Below the pieces are notes generated by a model that was not told the DNA's origin, did not search any database, and saw nothing but the letters and a program-made list of their open reading frames with translations. DNA of 64,000 nucleotides, taken from NCBI RefSeq assembly GCF_000243255.1, contig NZ_CM001436.1:408077-472076 (forward strand), written 5' to 3'. Shown here piece after piece: positions 1 to 9,400 of the stretch. A program made the position numbers and the translations under genes. This DNA comes from Methanoplanus limicola DSM 2279. Its GTDB lineage: Archaea > Halobacteriota > Methanomicrobia > Methanomicrobiales > Methanomicrobiaceae. Every line of letters begins with the position of its first letter. The first letter of the stretch is position 1.

Positions 1-2
1 GA

Positions 3-398
3 AAGAGTGTTTACTACGAATTCAAGTCAGATAATAATGTAAATATTACTGACACAAGATCAGTCCTTGACTTTGCCTTAACACCATTAACTGAGGGCAT
101 CTGGGATATTGAAATGGGGCAGGAATGTTCATACTCAACGATCAATGAAGATGGAATTCCAATTGAATACCCATTTAAAACACTGAAAAATGGCAGTATA
201 TTAGTAACATCGATTATAAAAGGTGATTTCAATGGAAATGGTTATGTTGATATAGGCGATGCCTCCAAAGTTGCTTTCATGGTGATAGGCAAAGTATCGG
301 AAGATCTTGGTGCAGATTTTAATGTAAATGGATTTGTTGATATAGGTGATGCATCAAAGATCGCATTTTATATTGCTGGTAAAACTGGAAGTTTATGA
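3..398 (+). CDS. C-terminal part of a dockerin-like surface protein (5' end outside window)
   Basis: The reading frame is open from the left edge of the window and stops at 398, so only the C-terminal 131 residues are present. The last 60 residues hold two calcium-loop repeats of the dockerin type I pattern, GDFNGNGYVDIGDASK and ADFNVNGFVDIGDASK, separated by about 20 residues. Paired F-hand loops of this kind are common at the ends of secreted or cell-surface proteins of Methanomicrobia. The part before them has no motif I recognise. The substrate or partner cannot be told from this fragment. The signal peptide and main domains would lie left of the window. Confidence 0.75.
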   Translation, partial: KSVYYEFKSDNNVNITDTRSVLDFALTPLTEGIWDIEMGQECSYSTINEDGIPIEYPFKTLKNGSILVTSIIKGDFNGNGYVDIGDASKVAFMVIGKVSEDLGADFNVNGFVDIGDASKIAFYIAGKTGSL

Positions 399-439
399 AT
401 TAAATCTCCTGGAACTATTCCGGAAAGCAAGCCACAAGC

Positions 440-592
440 CTTCTGCCGCAGCAGGAGGTGCAGTGGCGGTAATGGGATCAGCCGAATGCCTCTGAGGAAC
501 TCAGAGGAATTGGGCGTGAGCAGGCTGTGCAAACCGGATAAAATAGCGAACTTTTCACGGCTGAGTGAAACGAAGGCGGGAAGAGTGAGCGT
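440..592 (+). repeat. Structured dispersed element, copy A
   Basis: This 153-bp element has a diverged partner at 29637-29778 on the other strand. The two share a 27-bp block at the 5' end (440-466 here), a GATCAGCCGAA block, a GGGCGT block and the 3' block ending GTGAGCGT. Between the conserved blocks lies a hairpin with an 8-bp stem (CCTCTGAG, loop GAA, CTCAGAGG, 489-507). In the partner the stem sequence is different but still pairs. A second hairpin, TTCAC-GGCTGA-GTGAA, has a loop that can pair with the upstream TCAGCCG, which suggests a pseudoknot. This pattern fits a structured RNA or a mobile-element end. I cannot assign a family. Nothing else was seen between 399 and 833. Confidence 0.55.
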
Positions 593-783
593 CCGGAAGT
601 AGTGTTAAGCGAGTGAAGGAAAGACTCCGGCAAACCGGATTCCAGTATCACACCCGGCAAACCCTGGTGAAGTGAAAACTTCCGGCAGGGGATTTCAGTA
701 TAATAACCGGCCCTCCCTCATCAGCATAGATCTGCAACAACTTCTTACATAATTCACCCAGCCGGAAGTTCATAAATACTGTA

Positions 784-797
784 ATATTGCGTATGTA
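784..797 (+). repeat. 14-bp inverted repeat, left arm
   Basis: AATATTGCGTATGT occurs here and its exact reverse complement occurs at 2494-2507. The two arms bracket the DUF1670 pair. The left arm lies just upstream of the first DUF1670 start, so it could be an operator or the end of a small mobile unit. No target-site duplication was seen next to the arms. Confidence 0.5.
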
Positions 798-833
798 CTA
801 AATACTATCCTACCCTTTCTGCTATGTAACGCA

Positions 834-1697
834 GTGATGACAATGGGGAAGAAGGAATTAGACAAAGCATATGTGAGTCTTGCTGAAAGAACAGTAGAAT
901 CACAAATGATAGCTGAATTGATGGAGGATTACGGATTTGCAGCAGCAATTGCAAGAAGTCTTAAAGATCTCTTCATGTCTTATTTTAACACCTATCTGGG
1001 CCATGAAAAATCTGATGGGCAGATGATATACAGAGTAATTCCCAGTGATGTACCACCTGGGATCGAGGTAAGTAAGATCAAAACTCTTCCGGTTCAGCTA
1101 ACCCTCTGTGATGTAAGTGACATTGAGATCATGAACAAAAGCTCTGTTGAGCTACAGAGACACCGAATAATCAGACTTACCAATGAAGCATATGATCAGG
1201 GAGGTGTCCTGACACAGTCAGATTTGTCCGTTATGTTAGGTGAGAGTCTCAGGACCATATCAACCAGAGTTTCTGAACTTAAGAAAGAAGGCATCATAGT
1301 ACCAACAAGAGGAAATAAAAAGGACATAGGGCCTGGGGTCTCACACAAGGTAAAAATTGTTGAACTCTATCTCAAAGGATATGATTTCACTGAGATCAAA
1401 AGGAGAACACGACATAGTAGTGAAGCCATATCAAGATATCTCAATGATTTTGCCAGAGTATCATGTCTTGATGACATGAAGCATAGCATGGAGGAGATCA
1501 GAATTATCACAAATCATTCGGAAAACCTGGTAAAACAGTATCTTGATCTGAAAGATTCTCTCCTTGATGAAAACACAATCCGGAGATATGAACAGTTAAC
1601 AGCCAAATTTGCAGGCGGGAAAAAAAAATCACCTTACTCTCAAAGGGGAGACAGACTCTTCAATGTCATCAGGGAGGGAAAAAATGAAAGTAGATAA
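834..1697 (+). CDS. DUF1670 family protein, first of a tandem pair
   Basis: The 287-residue product belongs to the DUF1670 family of methanogen proteins, whose function is unknown. The signature stretch runs from about residue 100 to 215: RIIRLTNEAYDQGG, then a helix-turn-helix-like segment (LTQSDLSVMLGESLRTIS), then VPTRGNKKDIGPGVSHK and a second HTH-like block (EIKRRTRHSSEAISRYL). The two HTH-like blocks suggest DNA binding, but this is inference. The start is GTG at 834 or ATG at 837 or 843; no Shine-Dalgarno site is evident. It overlaps the next gene, a paralogue, by 14 bp, so the two are probably co-transcribed. Such genes often sit in variable regions of methanogen genomes. Confidence 0.75.
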   Translation: MMTMGKKELDKAYVSLAERTVESQMIAELMEDYGFAAAIARSLKDLFMSYFNTYLGHEKSDGQMIYRVIPSDVPPGIEVSKIKTLPVQLTLCDVSDIEIMNKSSVELQRHRIIRLTNEAYDQGGVLTQSDLSVMLGESLRTISTRVSELKKEGIIVPTRGNKKDIGPGVSHKVKIVELYLKGYDFTEIKRRTRHSSEAISRYLNDFARVSCLDDMKHSMEEIRIITNHSENLVKQYLDLKDSLLDENTIRRYEQLTAKFAGGKKKSPYSQRGDRLFNVIREGKNESR

Positions 1698-2439
1698 GAT
1701 GACCAGAACGAAAGTTGAATCGTCACTTAAAACCAGCATTGTAAATCTGATAGACAAGGATTATACAATGATAAACGGCGACAAGATCAAGCAGATGTTT
1801 GCTGAGGACGTTGTAAATCTTGTAAGAGAAGAGTTCCGTGAACTTGATTCTGTTGAAACAGGGCAGATACTGTGGATAGGCATCCATAAAGATGACAAAC
1901 CATCATACGGCAAAAACGCCGGTAATATTCAGATGGTTCCCATCTCCCTCTCTTTGATAGCAAAAGAAGATCTTGATATGACAGCGGAGGGCTATTCAAA
2001 GCAGGAAATTCGTGAAAAAAGAATTGTGAGGCTTTTTAATGAAGCCTACCAACAGAGTGCATTACTTTCAAACACAGACGTAGGAATGATAATTGGTGTA
2101 AGTCCAACAACAGTCAGCAAACAGGCCAGAGAATTCATGGAGCGGGAGAAAGTTGTTCTACCAACAAGAGGAACAATCCATGACCTTGGTATGGCAACCA
2201 CACACAAGAAGATAATCATCAGATTATACATGGATGGTCATCTGACACCTGCTATAGCCAGAATAACAAACCATTCAGAAGAAGCTGTTGATAGGTACAT
2301 CAGAGCCTTTGAGAAGGTAAACCTTCTTAAGGATGAAAAACCTGAATATATCCATTCAGTAACAGGGATGAGCAACTGGTTGATCAAATCTTATCTGGAT
2401 ATAATCGATGAATTCCCGGAAACAGGTGATGAAACGTGA
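1684..2439 (+). CDS. DUF1670 family protein, second of a tandem pair
   Basis: I chose ATG 1684 rather than upstream starts because GGGAGG lies at 1673-1679, a good Shine-Dalgarno site. The 251-residue product is a paralogue of the gene before it: RIVRLFNEAYQQSALLSN, an HTH-like segment (TDVGMIIGVSPTTVSKQA), VLPTRGTIHDLGMATTHKK, and a second block around ARITNHSEEAVDRYIRAF. The order of motifs is the same but identity is only moderate, so the duplication is old. Function is unknown; two putative DNA-binding segments make a regulatory role possible. It overlaps the previous gene by 14 bp. Confidence 0.75.
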   Translation: MKVDKMTRTKVESSLKTSIVNLIDKDYTMINGDKIKQMFAEDVVNLVREEFRELDSVETGQILWIGIHKDDKPSYGKNAGNIQMVPISLSLIAKEDLDMTAEGYSKQEIREKRIVRLFNEAYQQSALLSNTDVGMIIGVSPTTVSKQAREFMEREKVVLPTRGTIHDLGMATTHKKIIIRLYMDGHLTPAIARITNHSEEAVDRYIRAFEKVNLLKDEKPEYIHSVTGMSNWLIKSYLDIIDEFPETGDET

Positions 2440-2493
2440 AAACAATATGCGTAAAGAAAATGTGCCTGAACCAAAATATGGTGGGTTGGAGCA

Positions 2494-2507
2494 CATACGC
2501 AATATTG
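2494..2507 (-). repeat. 14-bp inverted repeat, right arm
   Basis: Exact reverse complement of 784-797, located 55 bp after the second DUF1670 stop. It closes a 1.7-kb unit. The remaining gap to 3029 holds no gene I can support. It contains one hairpin at about 2777-2802 (TTATTC and CGG arms with one bulge) and a low-quality 66-codon frame at 2436-2636 that I do not accept. Confidence 0.5.
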
Positions 2508-3029
2508 CCGATTAGGAAATTATCACCCGGAAAAATACCTCCTAACACAGAAATACCAAATATCCGGGAAACCTGCAAAAACAGTGTAAAACCCAAAAAA
2601 CCGATCCACACAGAAAGCCTGTATCCCCTTTTCTAAGCCCACCCCATACAAAACATCCTCCGGAAAACCGGCGCCTCTAAAAAGGCCCGTATAAATCAAA
2701 ATTTCAGCGACATATCAGAAATAAAGCCCAAATCCGGCACAAATCTCAACCCTCAAAAAGGCCCAATCTAATCAGTTTATTCCCGGAAAAAGCCCGGAAT
2801 AAGCTTTAAAATATCATACATTCCGGAAATTCATTCACATAAAACAATAAAAAATGAAATATTGGGATTTGATAGAAATTCAGGGGATTTATGGGGATTT
2901 GATACGAATGAAGGAATTAACATCAACTGAGTATTTGTGCAGGGCGGTCATGACAACATAGGAAAAAACAGCAGGTACTGGGGGCATGTACCTGCATAAA
3001 AGGAGATGGTGAATCTCCGGTGTAAACCC

Positions 3030-3533
3030 TTACACCAGAGCTGTTACCCCATCTGCCCATGTTTCAACCTTGGTCCGGATGGATTCATCCGAGTATGAGG
3101 TGAGCCTTGCATTATCCCTGCCGATGGTGAGATAATAAATTTCGCCGTTTACATCATGGCACTTCAGTGTGCTTGAGAAGGAATCTTTCTCTGAATTATG
3201 AATACAATCTCCGCCGATAGCTGTTGCAAGTGCAGTGTCAGCAAGAACAGCTGTCACAGCAGCATTGTATGCTGCAACTGTGGGGCACTTCACAGAAAGT
3301 GTACCAACCGTTTTTGCGTCATTATCCTCAAAGATAAATTTCGCGGTGTAGTACTCCTTTGAAACTGCTATTCCATCAACAGCAGCGCCTGACTGGTAAT
3401 AATCGGTGCATTCAAAGGGATTGTCTTCAATAAGTCCATCCACAACTGCCTGGAAAACCGAGAGATCACTAATAGAATTAGTAAACTCCCTGTTTGACGA
3501 TTTGGTGTTTGTTGTCTCTACAAAATCTGCCAC
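3030..3533 (-). CDS. Hypothetical protein, 167 residues
   Basis: The start is GTG at 3533, preceded by AGGAG about 11 bases upstream on the minus strand; the nearby ATG is out of frame and stops at once. The product is acidic and soluble, with no signal peptide or membrane segment. Three cysteines lie near residues 41, 84 and 110, and another near 124. The middle (YYTAKFIFEDNDAKTVGTLS) looks like beta strands, and the next part (AAYNAAVTAVLADTALATAI) like an alanine-rich helix. I do not recognise a family. Its place in the island, beside the small coiled-coil gene, would fit an element-encoded protein. Confidence 0.6.
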   Translation of the reverse strand: MADFVETTNTKSSNREFTNSISDLSVFQAVVDGLIEDNPFECTDYYQSGAAVDGIAVSKEYYTAKFIFEDNDAKTVGTLSVKCPTVAAYNAAVTAVLADTALATAIGGDCIHNSEKDSFSSTLKCHDVNGEIYYLTIGRDNARLTSYSDESIRTKVETWADGVTALV

Positions 3534-3800
3534 TTATTCATCTGCTCCTGGTATTTTTCCGGCATGAAGCCGGAATACCTGACTTTTTGGTGATCAAATT
3601 GCCTGCTTTTACCATGGATTAATCACAGACAATAATTATATTGGGCAGTCATCATTATTAAATGATCCTAACAATCAGACCGAAATTTTCGCATTAAAAC
3701 GCAATTAAAGAATGTTATGCAGACATAATGAAGAAATATATTAACCATTCCGGCAAAAAGAATAATCAAAATAATTACCGGAATAATTCAGCTGATAAAA

Positions 3801-4043
3801 ATGCAGGAAAAGACCACCCGTGAGATGATTATAGAGACAAACCGGGATGTAAAGTGGATGTGCGAGACGCTTAAGAGGATTGACAAGTGCAATGAAGATT
3901 TAGAGGGCCGGATCAGAAATCTTGAAGGCTGGAAGTCTGAAGCGGTTGGAAACGAGAAGAGAGGGCAGCAGCTGTCAGCCGGAATCGGGGCCGGGGCCGG
4001 CGGGGTTATGGCGGTTGTGTTAAAGCTGCTTGGGGGCGGGTGA
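3801..4043 (+). CDS. Small coiled-coil protein with one C-terminal membrane segment (holin/XhlA-like)
   Basis: The 80-residue product has an N-terminal amphipathic coiled coil (residues 1-50, rich in E, K and R) and a glycine-rich hydrophobic C-terminus (LSAGIGAGAGGVMAVVLKLL). This layout resembles small phage proteins of the XhlA or holin-accessory type, but homology is not shown. The last 123 bp (3921-4043) are repeated at 12333-12455 with four base differences, all synonymous. A defence cassette lies between the two copies. This gene is therefore the likely target gene of that cassette, with an intact 3' end on the left side. Confidence 0.6.
   Translation: MQEKTTREMIIETNRDVKWMCETLKRIDKCNEDLEGRIRNLEGWKSEAVGNEKRGQQLSAGIGAGAGGVMAVVLKLLGGG
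3921..4043 (+). repeat. Direct repeat, left copy (3' end of the 80-codon gene)
   Basis: This 123-bp segment matches 12333-12455 without gaps, with four differences. In frame these are AAG/AAA (Lys), CTG/TTA (Leu, two changes) and GGC/GGA (Gly). All are silent, which points to two homologous genes that were both under selection rather than to a recent local duplication. The repeat ends exactly at the stop codon; the following bases on the two sides are unrelated. Confidence 0.9.
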
Positions 4044-4127
4044 ACTTCCATCGAAAACTAAATCCATTTTATCCCCCTGTATGCTTTTTGCTATTAAAAA
4101 ATGGTTAAAAATGAATTATAAGATATT

Positions 4128-6284
4128 TCATTTCTTTATCTTAATTGATTTAACTTTCAGTTTATAGCACTTAGAGAAAATTTCAGGATCGTCTATTTCC
4201 TGAATAATCTTTTTCATTGCAATTTTCCCAAAGTGCTGATTATTAGTTCTAAAGGTTGCCATAGCTGCATGAATGGTTTTATAATTTTTCACTAAATTTT
4301 CAATTTCAAAAGTTTCACCAAATTTCTTAATATCTTCAGAATTCATTGGCCCAATATTATATTTTGGATCAATGATTGAAACAAGTGCACTTTTTTTTGG
4401 ATCTTCATAAAGACCTGAAAACCACTTTGAAATAGTCATATAGTTTCTTTCAAGTCCATTTTTTTTCAATTTTTCATGAACTTCAACAAATGAGTACTTT
4501 TTTCCTACTTCAACAAGGGATGATTTCCATTCAGATACGTAACTTACTAACAAATCTATATCGTCTAACTTCTCAGATACATTAGCATAAATTTCATTTT
4601 GTAAAAATTTAATTCTTAAATCATTAGGCACACATATTATTGTATCATTCTTTTGAATAGAACGTGGAGAAATCCACTGAAAACGCCTATAATTAAGTTC
4701 TTCATTTTCCCGAAACAAAATTACATTTTCATGTCCGTAAATTATCAGATTCTCAGCTTCATTTTGGTTTAAGTAATATTTATTCTTGTCAATAAATGTG
4801 TCAGAGTATTTATTATCATCACTTTCAACTGGGTCTCCAAGAGCAAGGATTTTTAGAAATCTGGAGTAATTGTCGGGGTTTGGTGAATAATTGGTTAATT
4901 GAATTTGATAATCATTATGAGTATTAATATCTGTTTTTACTATCTTGGACTTTGATGTTTTACCCTTGAGTTTAGACTCCAAATCCTGTTCATATTCATA
5001 ATTATAATATGAGTTCATTGTGAATTGATTCATATACAAATGACACTCTTTCGAATTATTATATAGTAAAGAACTTTCACTCACATATATACAAAGGACA
5101 ATTTCATCAGATAAATTAATAGACGCATGTAATATCTCATTAGAAGGTACAAAAGGAATAATAATAGCATCAAATGACTTCTCATCCATCAAAGAATCGG
5201 AAAAGAAACTTTCTGGATAACATACTGAAATATTTGAAGTACCCATTTTTTTAGCATTGTCTTCATTTTCAATACAATATCGAAATCCATCTGAGACCTG
5301 CTTATTTGGAAGTAAAATAAGGATTTTTTTGTTTATTCTTATGGCATCATTAATAATTTTCAATAAAAACTTATATTTCTCATTTGTATCACTCAATTTT
5401 TGTTCAATATTTTGACATACTCCTTTTAAAATTAAAGAATCATGCCAACCAATGTGTGAGTTTTGACTTATAGATTCCGAAGGTGGTACCCCTAAATTAA
5501 AGTCTTCAGAGTCTTCTGAATATTGACAATAATCATAATATTTTAGTGGAATAACTATTGAGGAATAAAAATATCCAAATGACTCAATCAAAGGATTTAA
5601 ATTCTTTTCATTTAACCTTAATGCTTCAACTTCTGCAAAAAATAAGTCAATAAAGTCTCCTTTCAATTTTTTTATAACAATTTTACCTTTTTTTTGGGTC
5701 TTTGATTGAGATTCTATGAATTGATAGTTTTTCCACCCCCCTTTAGCTAATGAACCAAGGCAGTCATCATAATTAGAAGAGAGTTCATAAATATCTCTTA
5801 AGGTAATAATGCAGATTTCTTTATTTGCATAAAATATACTATTTATTGATTCAGGTTTTCTAAAATATACAATTAAGTCATTATCATTGATATTTCGAGG
5901 AAGTTTATTTTCATAAATTTTGATTTTTGCAGATTGGAATTTTAATAATAGACACTTTAAATCAACTTTTTCTGTATGCATCTCATATAGCATACTACTA
6001 AGAAAAGCTCTGCCAATTGAATCTGTTATAAAATAAACAGTTCCAAAGTCTTTTTCAACAGCCAAATAAAGGATTTCAGTTATTACAGAACGAAGAATTA
6101 GAGTGCAGTTTTCAGGAATTGTAAGTATATATTTAAAGTTCTCCTGATTTCTGATATCAGAAGAAAATCCATTTAACAAATCTGATTCAGAACTGTTTAG
6201 TTCAATAAAATTCCCCCTATATTTAATAATCTTCCGTCGAATTAAATTTTCAAACACACATTGATTATTTTTCACCATCAACAT
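4128..6284 (-). CDS. DrmE-like defence protein (tentative)
   Basis: The 718-residue product is divergent from the giant helicase at 6402 and shares its AT-rich composition. The C-terminal third has the pattern I associate with DISARM protein DrmE: a small strand-rich segment (SPRSIQKNDTIICVPND), then a helical region with spaced tryptophans (YVSEWKSSL, TISKWF) ending in a conserved R..N.HFG. The centre (residues 310-380: NKKILILLPNKQVSDG, AIIIPFVPS) looks like a degenerate nucleotide-binding fold without a Walker motif. DrmE has no known activity. The start is ATG 6284 or 6278; no Shine-Dalgarno site was seen. It could instead be an unrelated helicase partner. The assignment rests on general pattern and context. 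Confidence 0.45.
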   Translation of the reverse strand: MLMVKNNQCVFENLIRRKIIKYRGNFIELNSSESDLLNGFSSDIRNQENFKYILTIPENCTLILRSVITEILYLAVEKDFGTVYFITDSIGRAFLSSMLYEMHTEKVDLKCLLLKFQSAKIKIYENKLPRNINDNDLIVYFRKPESINSIFYANKEICIITLRDIYELSSNYDDCLGSLAKGGWKNYQFIESQSKTQKKGKIVIKKLKGDFIDLFFAEVEALRLNEKNLNPLIESFGYFYSSIVIPLKYYDYCQYSEDSEDFNLGVPPSESISQNSHIGWHDSLILKGVCQNIEQKLSDTNEKYKFLLKIINDAIRINKKILILLPNKQVSDGFRYCIENEDNAKKMGTSNISVCYPESFFSDSLMDEKSFDAIIIPFVPSNEILHASINLSDEIVLCIYVSESSLLYNNSKECHLYMNQFTMNSYYNYEYEQDLESKLKGKTSKSKIVKTDINTHNDYQIQLTNYSPNPDNYSRFLKILALGDPVESDDNKYSDTFIDKNKYYLNQNEAENLIIYGHENVILFRENEELNYRRFQWISPRSIQKNDTIICVPNDLRIKFLQNEIYANVSEKLDDIDLLVSYVSEWKSSLVEVGKKYSFVEVHEKLKKNGLERNYMTISKWFSGLYEDPKKSALVSIIDPKYNIGPMNSEDIKKFGETFEIENLVKNYKTIHAAMATFRTNNQHFGKIAMKKIIQEIDDPEIFSKCYKLKVKSIKIKK

Positions 6285-6401
6285 TGACTATTGTAATATA
6301 CTCCCCATATAATTTACTATTTGTAATTCTTGTCAATTTTAAGGTTAAAATGTAAAGGAATATATTGTTAGAAGCTATAGTTTTTTTGGGGAGCTATAAA
6401 A
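6285..6401. promoter_or_regulatory. Divergent promoter region of the left defence cassette
   Basis: This AT-rich 117-bp gap drives both the DrmE-like gene (leftward) and the giant helicase gene (rightward). Several TATA-like stretches are present on both strands. GGGGAG just before the helicase ATG at 6402 is a clear Shine-Dalgarno site. The leftward gene lacks one, so it may be leaderless. Confidence 0.45.
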
Positions 6402-9400
6402 ATGATTGACCCTTTGGGATCTTATGAATATTTGAGAGATAATTATATTTTATATTTAAAGACTAGATTTTCAACCCGCTATGAAGATGTTGAAGCGGAA
6501 AGAGAATTTCTTTTTAAAGAACCTGGAATAATAAGCAAAGAACCCTGGATAGAACCGATGCAAAAGTTTAGATCATCAGGAAAAAATATTCAGGATTTAT
6601 CAGATAATGACCTTCCAGGCATGGATAATGAAATCAGAGAAGATTTTATCGAGTTTTGTCAAAATGGTCTAATTGGTGATTTTCCTCTATACCAGCACCA
6701 GCTTGAAATGCTTACAGATTCTCTAAGTGGTAAAAATTGTATAATTACTGCTCCTACAGGTTCAGGGAAGACTGAAGCATTTCTTTTGCCAGTTGTTGCT
6801 TCACTAATTAAAGAATCAAAAAAATGGAAGGTGCCCTCTCGACCTGACTTAAAAATAAATGATTGGTGGAGTGATGAAAATTATATCGCTAATTGGACAA
6901 AAAATATAAGAAATACGAAAAATACATTAAGGGTTCCACAGAGAAGTCATGAAAAAAGAGAACCTGGTTTAAGGGCATTAATTCTTTATCCAATGAATGC
7001 ATTGGTTGAAGATCAACTAACGAGGCTTAGAAAAACTTTCGATTCTGATAATTCAAGAAACTGGCTTAAGAATAACAGAAATAATAACAGATTCTACTTT
7101 TCAAGATATAATAGTTCAACACCAATAGCAGGACCCGAATATTCTCCTCCTCCAAAAAACCAGAGGGGAGACTTCCGGAAAAATTCGCGTTATCCTAACC
7201 GGAAAAAAATATTGAACTTAGCTGAGAAATTAAAAAAAATTGATGATATTTCTGAAAAATCGTTAGAATATGATAGTGTCACTGGTAAAAATGAAGCCAG
7301 ATATTTTTTCCAGCGCCTGGATGGTTCAGAGATGCGATGCCGCTGGGACATGCAGGATCATTCGCCAGATATTTTGATTACTAATTTTTCAATGCTTAAT
7401 GTAATGCTGGTACGTGAAGATGACGGAAAAATATTTGAACAAACCAAAAAATGGCTTAATGAAGACAAAGAAAGAATTTTTCATCTTATAATTGATGAGT
7501 TACATTTATACAGAGGTTCATCTGGAGCTGAAGTAGCCTATCTATTACGACTTTTATTATACAGAATTGGTTTATATCCCGGACATCCACAACTGAGAAT
7601 ATTGGGCTCCAGTGCATCATTAAATCCGGATGACAAAGACAGTAATGAATTTATAAAGAACTTTTTTGGAATAAATTCTAATTTTTCAATAATTCCAGGT
7701 TATTATGATTGTTCTTCTGGAAAAGAAATTAAGGATTTTTTAAATCCTGAACCATTTATTGAGATAACAGCCTCTCTTCCCAAACCATCAAAAGAAAAGT
7801 TACAAAAATTCTCTAAGAATATCTATCCTGAAGGAAGATACAATGAACCTGAAGAAGCTGTAATTGAAGCCATAGAATCAGATAAAATCGCATTAAAATC
7901 AAGAATAGATAATATTTGTCAATACGATGATAAAGTTAATGCTTTTTCACTATATGAATTTGGAGAACTGATTTTTGGTAAAAATTTAAGCAGGGATCAG
8001 TATTTTGATGCGGTAAGGGGATTGTTTTATATTCGTTCATTATGTGATAATATAAGGATAAGTAACCCAAAAGTCCGGGAGAAATTTGGCGAAAAGTCAC
8101 CTTTACCCACATTCAGACTGCATTGGATTTTCAGAAATGTTGATGGCTTATGGGCATCTGCAAGTCCTGTTAAAAATAATTCAGACCGAACAGTTGGGAA
8201 ACTATACTCTCAGCCAAGAATCATTTGTGATACAGGAGAAAACAACAGAGTTCTGGAATTATTTTTGTGCAATCACTGCGGTACACTATTTTATGGAGGC
8301 AACAGATTAACACTTGAACGGGGAAAAACTGAACTTTTGCCCGTTGATGCCGATATTGAAGGAATTCCGGATAAGAACATTTCAACATTATCTACAAGGA
8401 AAACATATAATGAATTTGCTATATTCTGGCCTTGCGGTAATGAAAAAATCAACACTGATGTTTTAGAGGGATGGTCCCAACACTCTCCGTATGAGAATAC
8501 AAAATGTCAGGCTTCATGGATAAAAGCCAGTCTTGACAGTAAAACCGGAAGAGTAGAAAAGGGTCATAAAAAATCAGAGAGTGATCCAAAAAACTGGATT
8601 AAAGGTTATATATTTGAGCTTGATACAAAAGATAAAGGAAATTATGGCTCAATGCCTTCTGTATGTCCACATTGTGGTCAGGATTACTCACACCCCAGTA
8701 AAAAAATTAAGTCCCCTATTAATAATTTCAGGACTGGTTTTGCAAAAATCAGCCAGATATTAACCAAAGAAATGTTTCTCCAACTTCCAGAAAATACACA
8801 AAAAATGGTTGTATTCTCTGATAGCCGGGAGGAAGCTGCAAATATTTCCTCCGGGATCAGCAAAAGCCACTATGCTGATGTATTTAGGGATATGTTGGTG
8901 CATGAACTAAATATTTCCGTCTCTCAGGAGAATAAAATAATTCAGGATTTCAATACAATTATTGATGATAATTCTGGAGACATAGGAAACTTAAATCCAA
9001 ATTCTATAATTGAAGATATCTTAACTGGAAATATTTCTCTTAATGATGACTTTGGGCAGTATGTAAAAACAAAGCCCGGTGAAGCTAAAAAAATTCTTGA
9101 ATCACTAATTACTATCAGATATGGCATTCCTGATGGACTTCCATTAACAATTCGGGAGAGTATTAAATCAAATTACAACTCAGCAGAGTTATATCTCCAG
9201 GATATTGAAGAAAAATCAAAATCAAGAGTTGTAAACGTTAAAAACCTGGTTGAACCTCCTAAAAGTTCTTTTTCTCACTGCGGCATTTTAATTAAAGACC
9301 TTCTCTCAATTGGAGTAAATCCTGCCGGTTTGGGGATTCAACATCAATATTTAAACTGGGGGACTGAAGACTCACCAAAATGGGAACACTGGGCTAAACT

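Noticed and set aside
440-592. Group II intron end or ordinary insertion sequence
   Set aside because: No domain V-like hairpin with its typical sequence, no reverse transcriptase and no transposase frame are nearby; the conserved blocks do not encode protein.
2436-2636. 66-codon frame after the DUF1670 pair
   Set aside because: It starts inside the previous stop codon, contains no recognisable pattern and reads like translated non-coding DNA.
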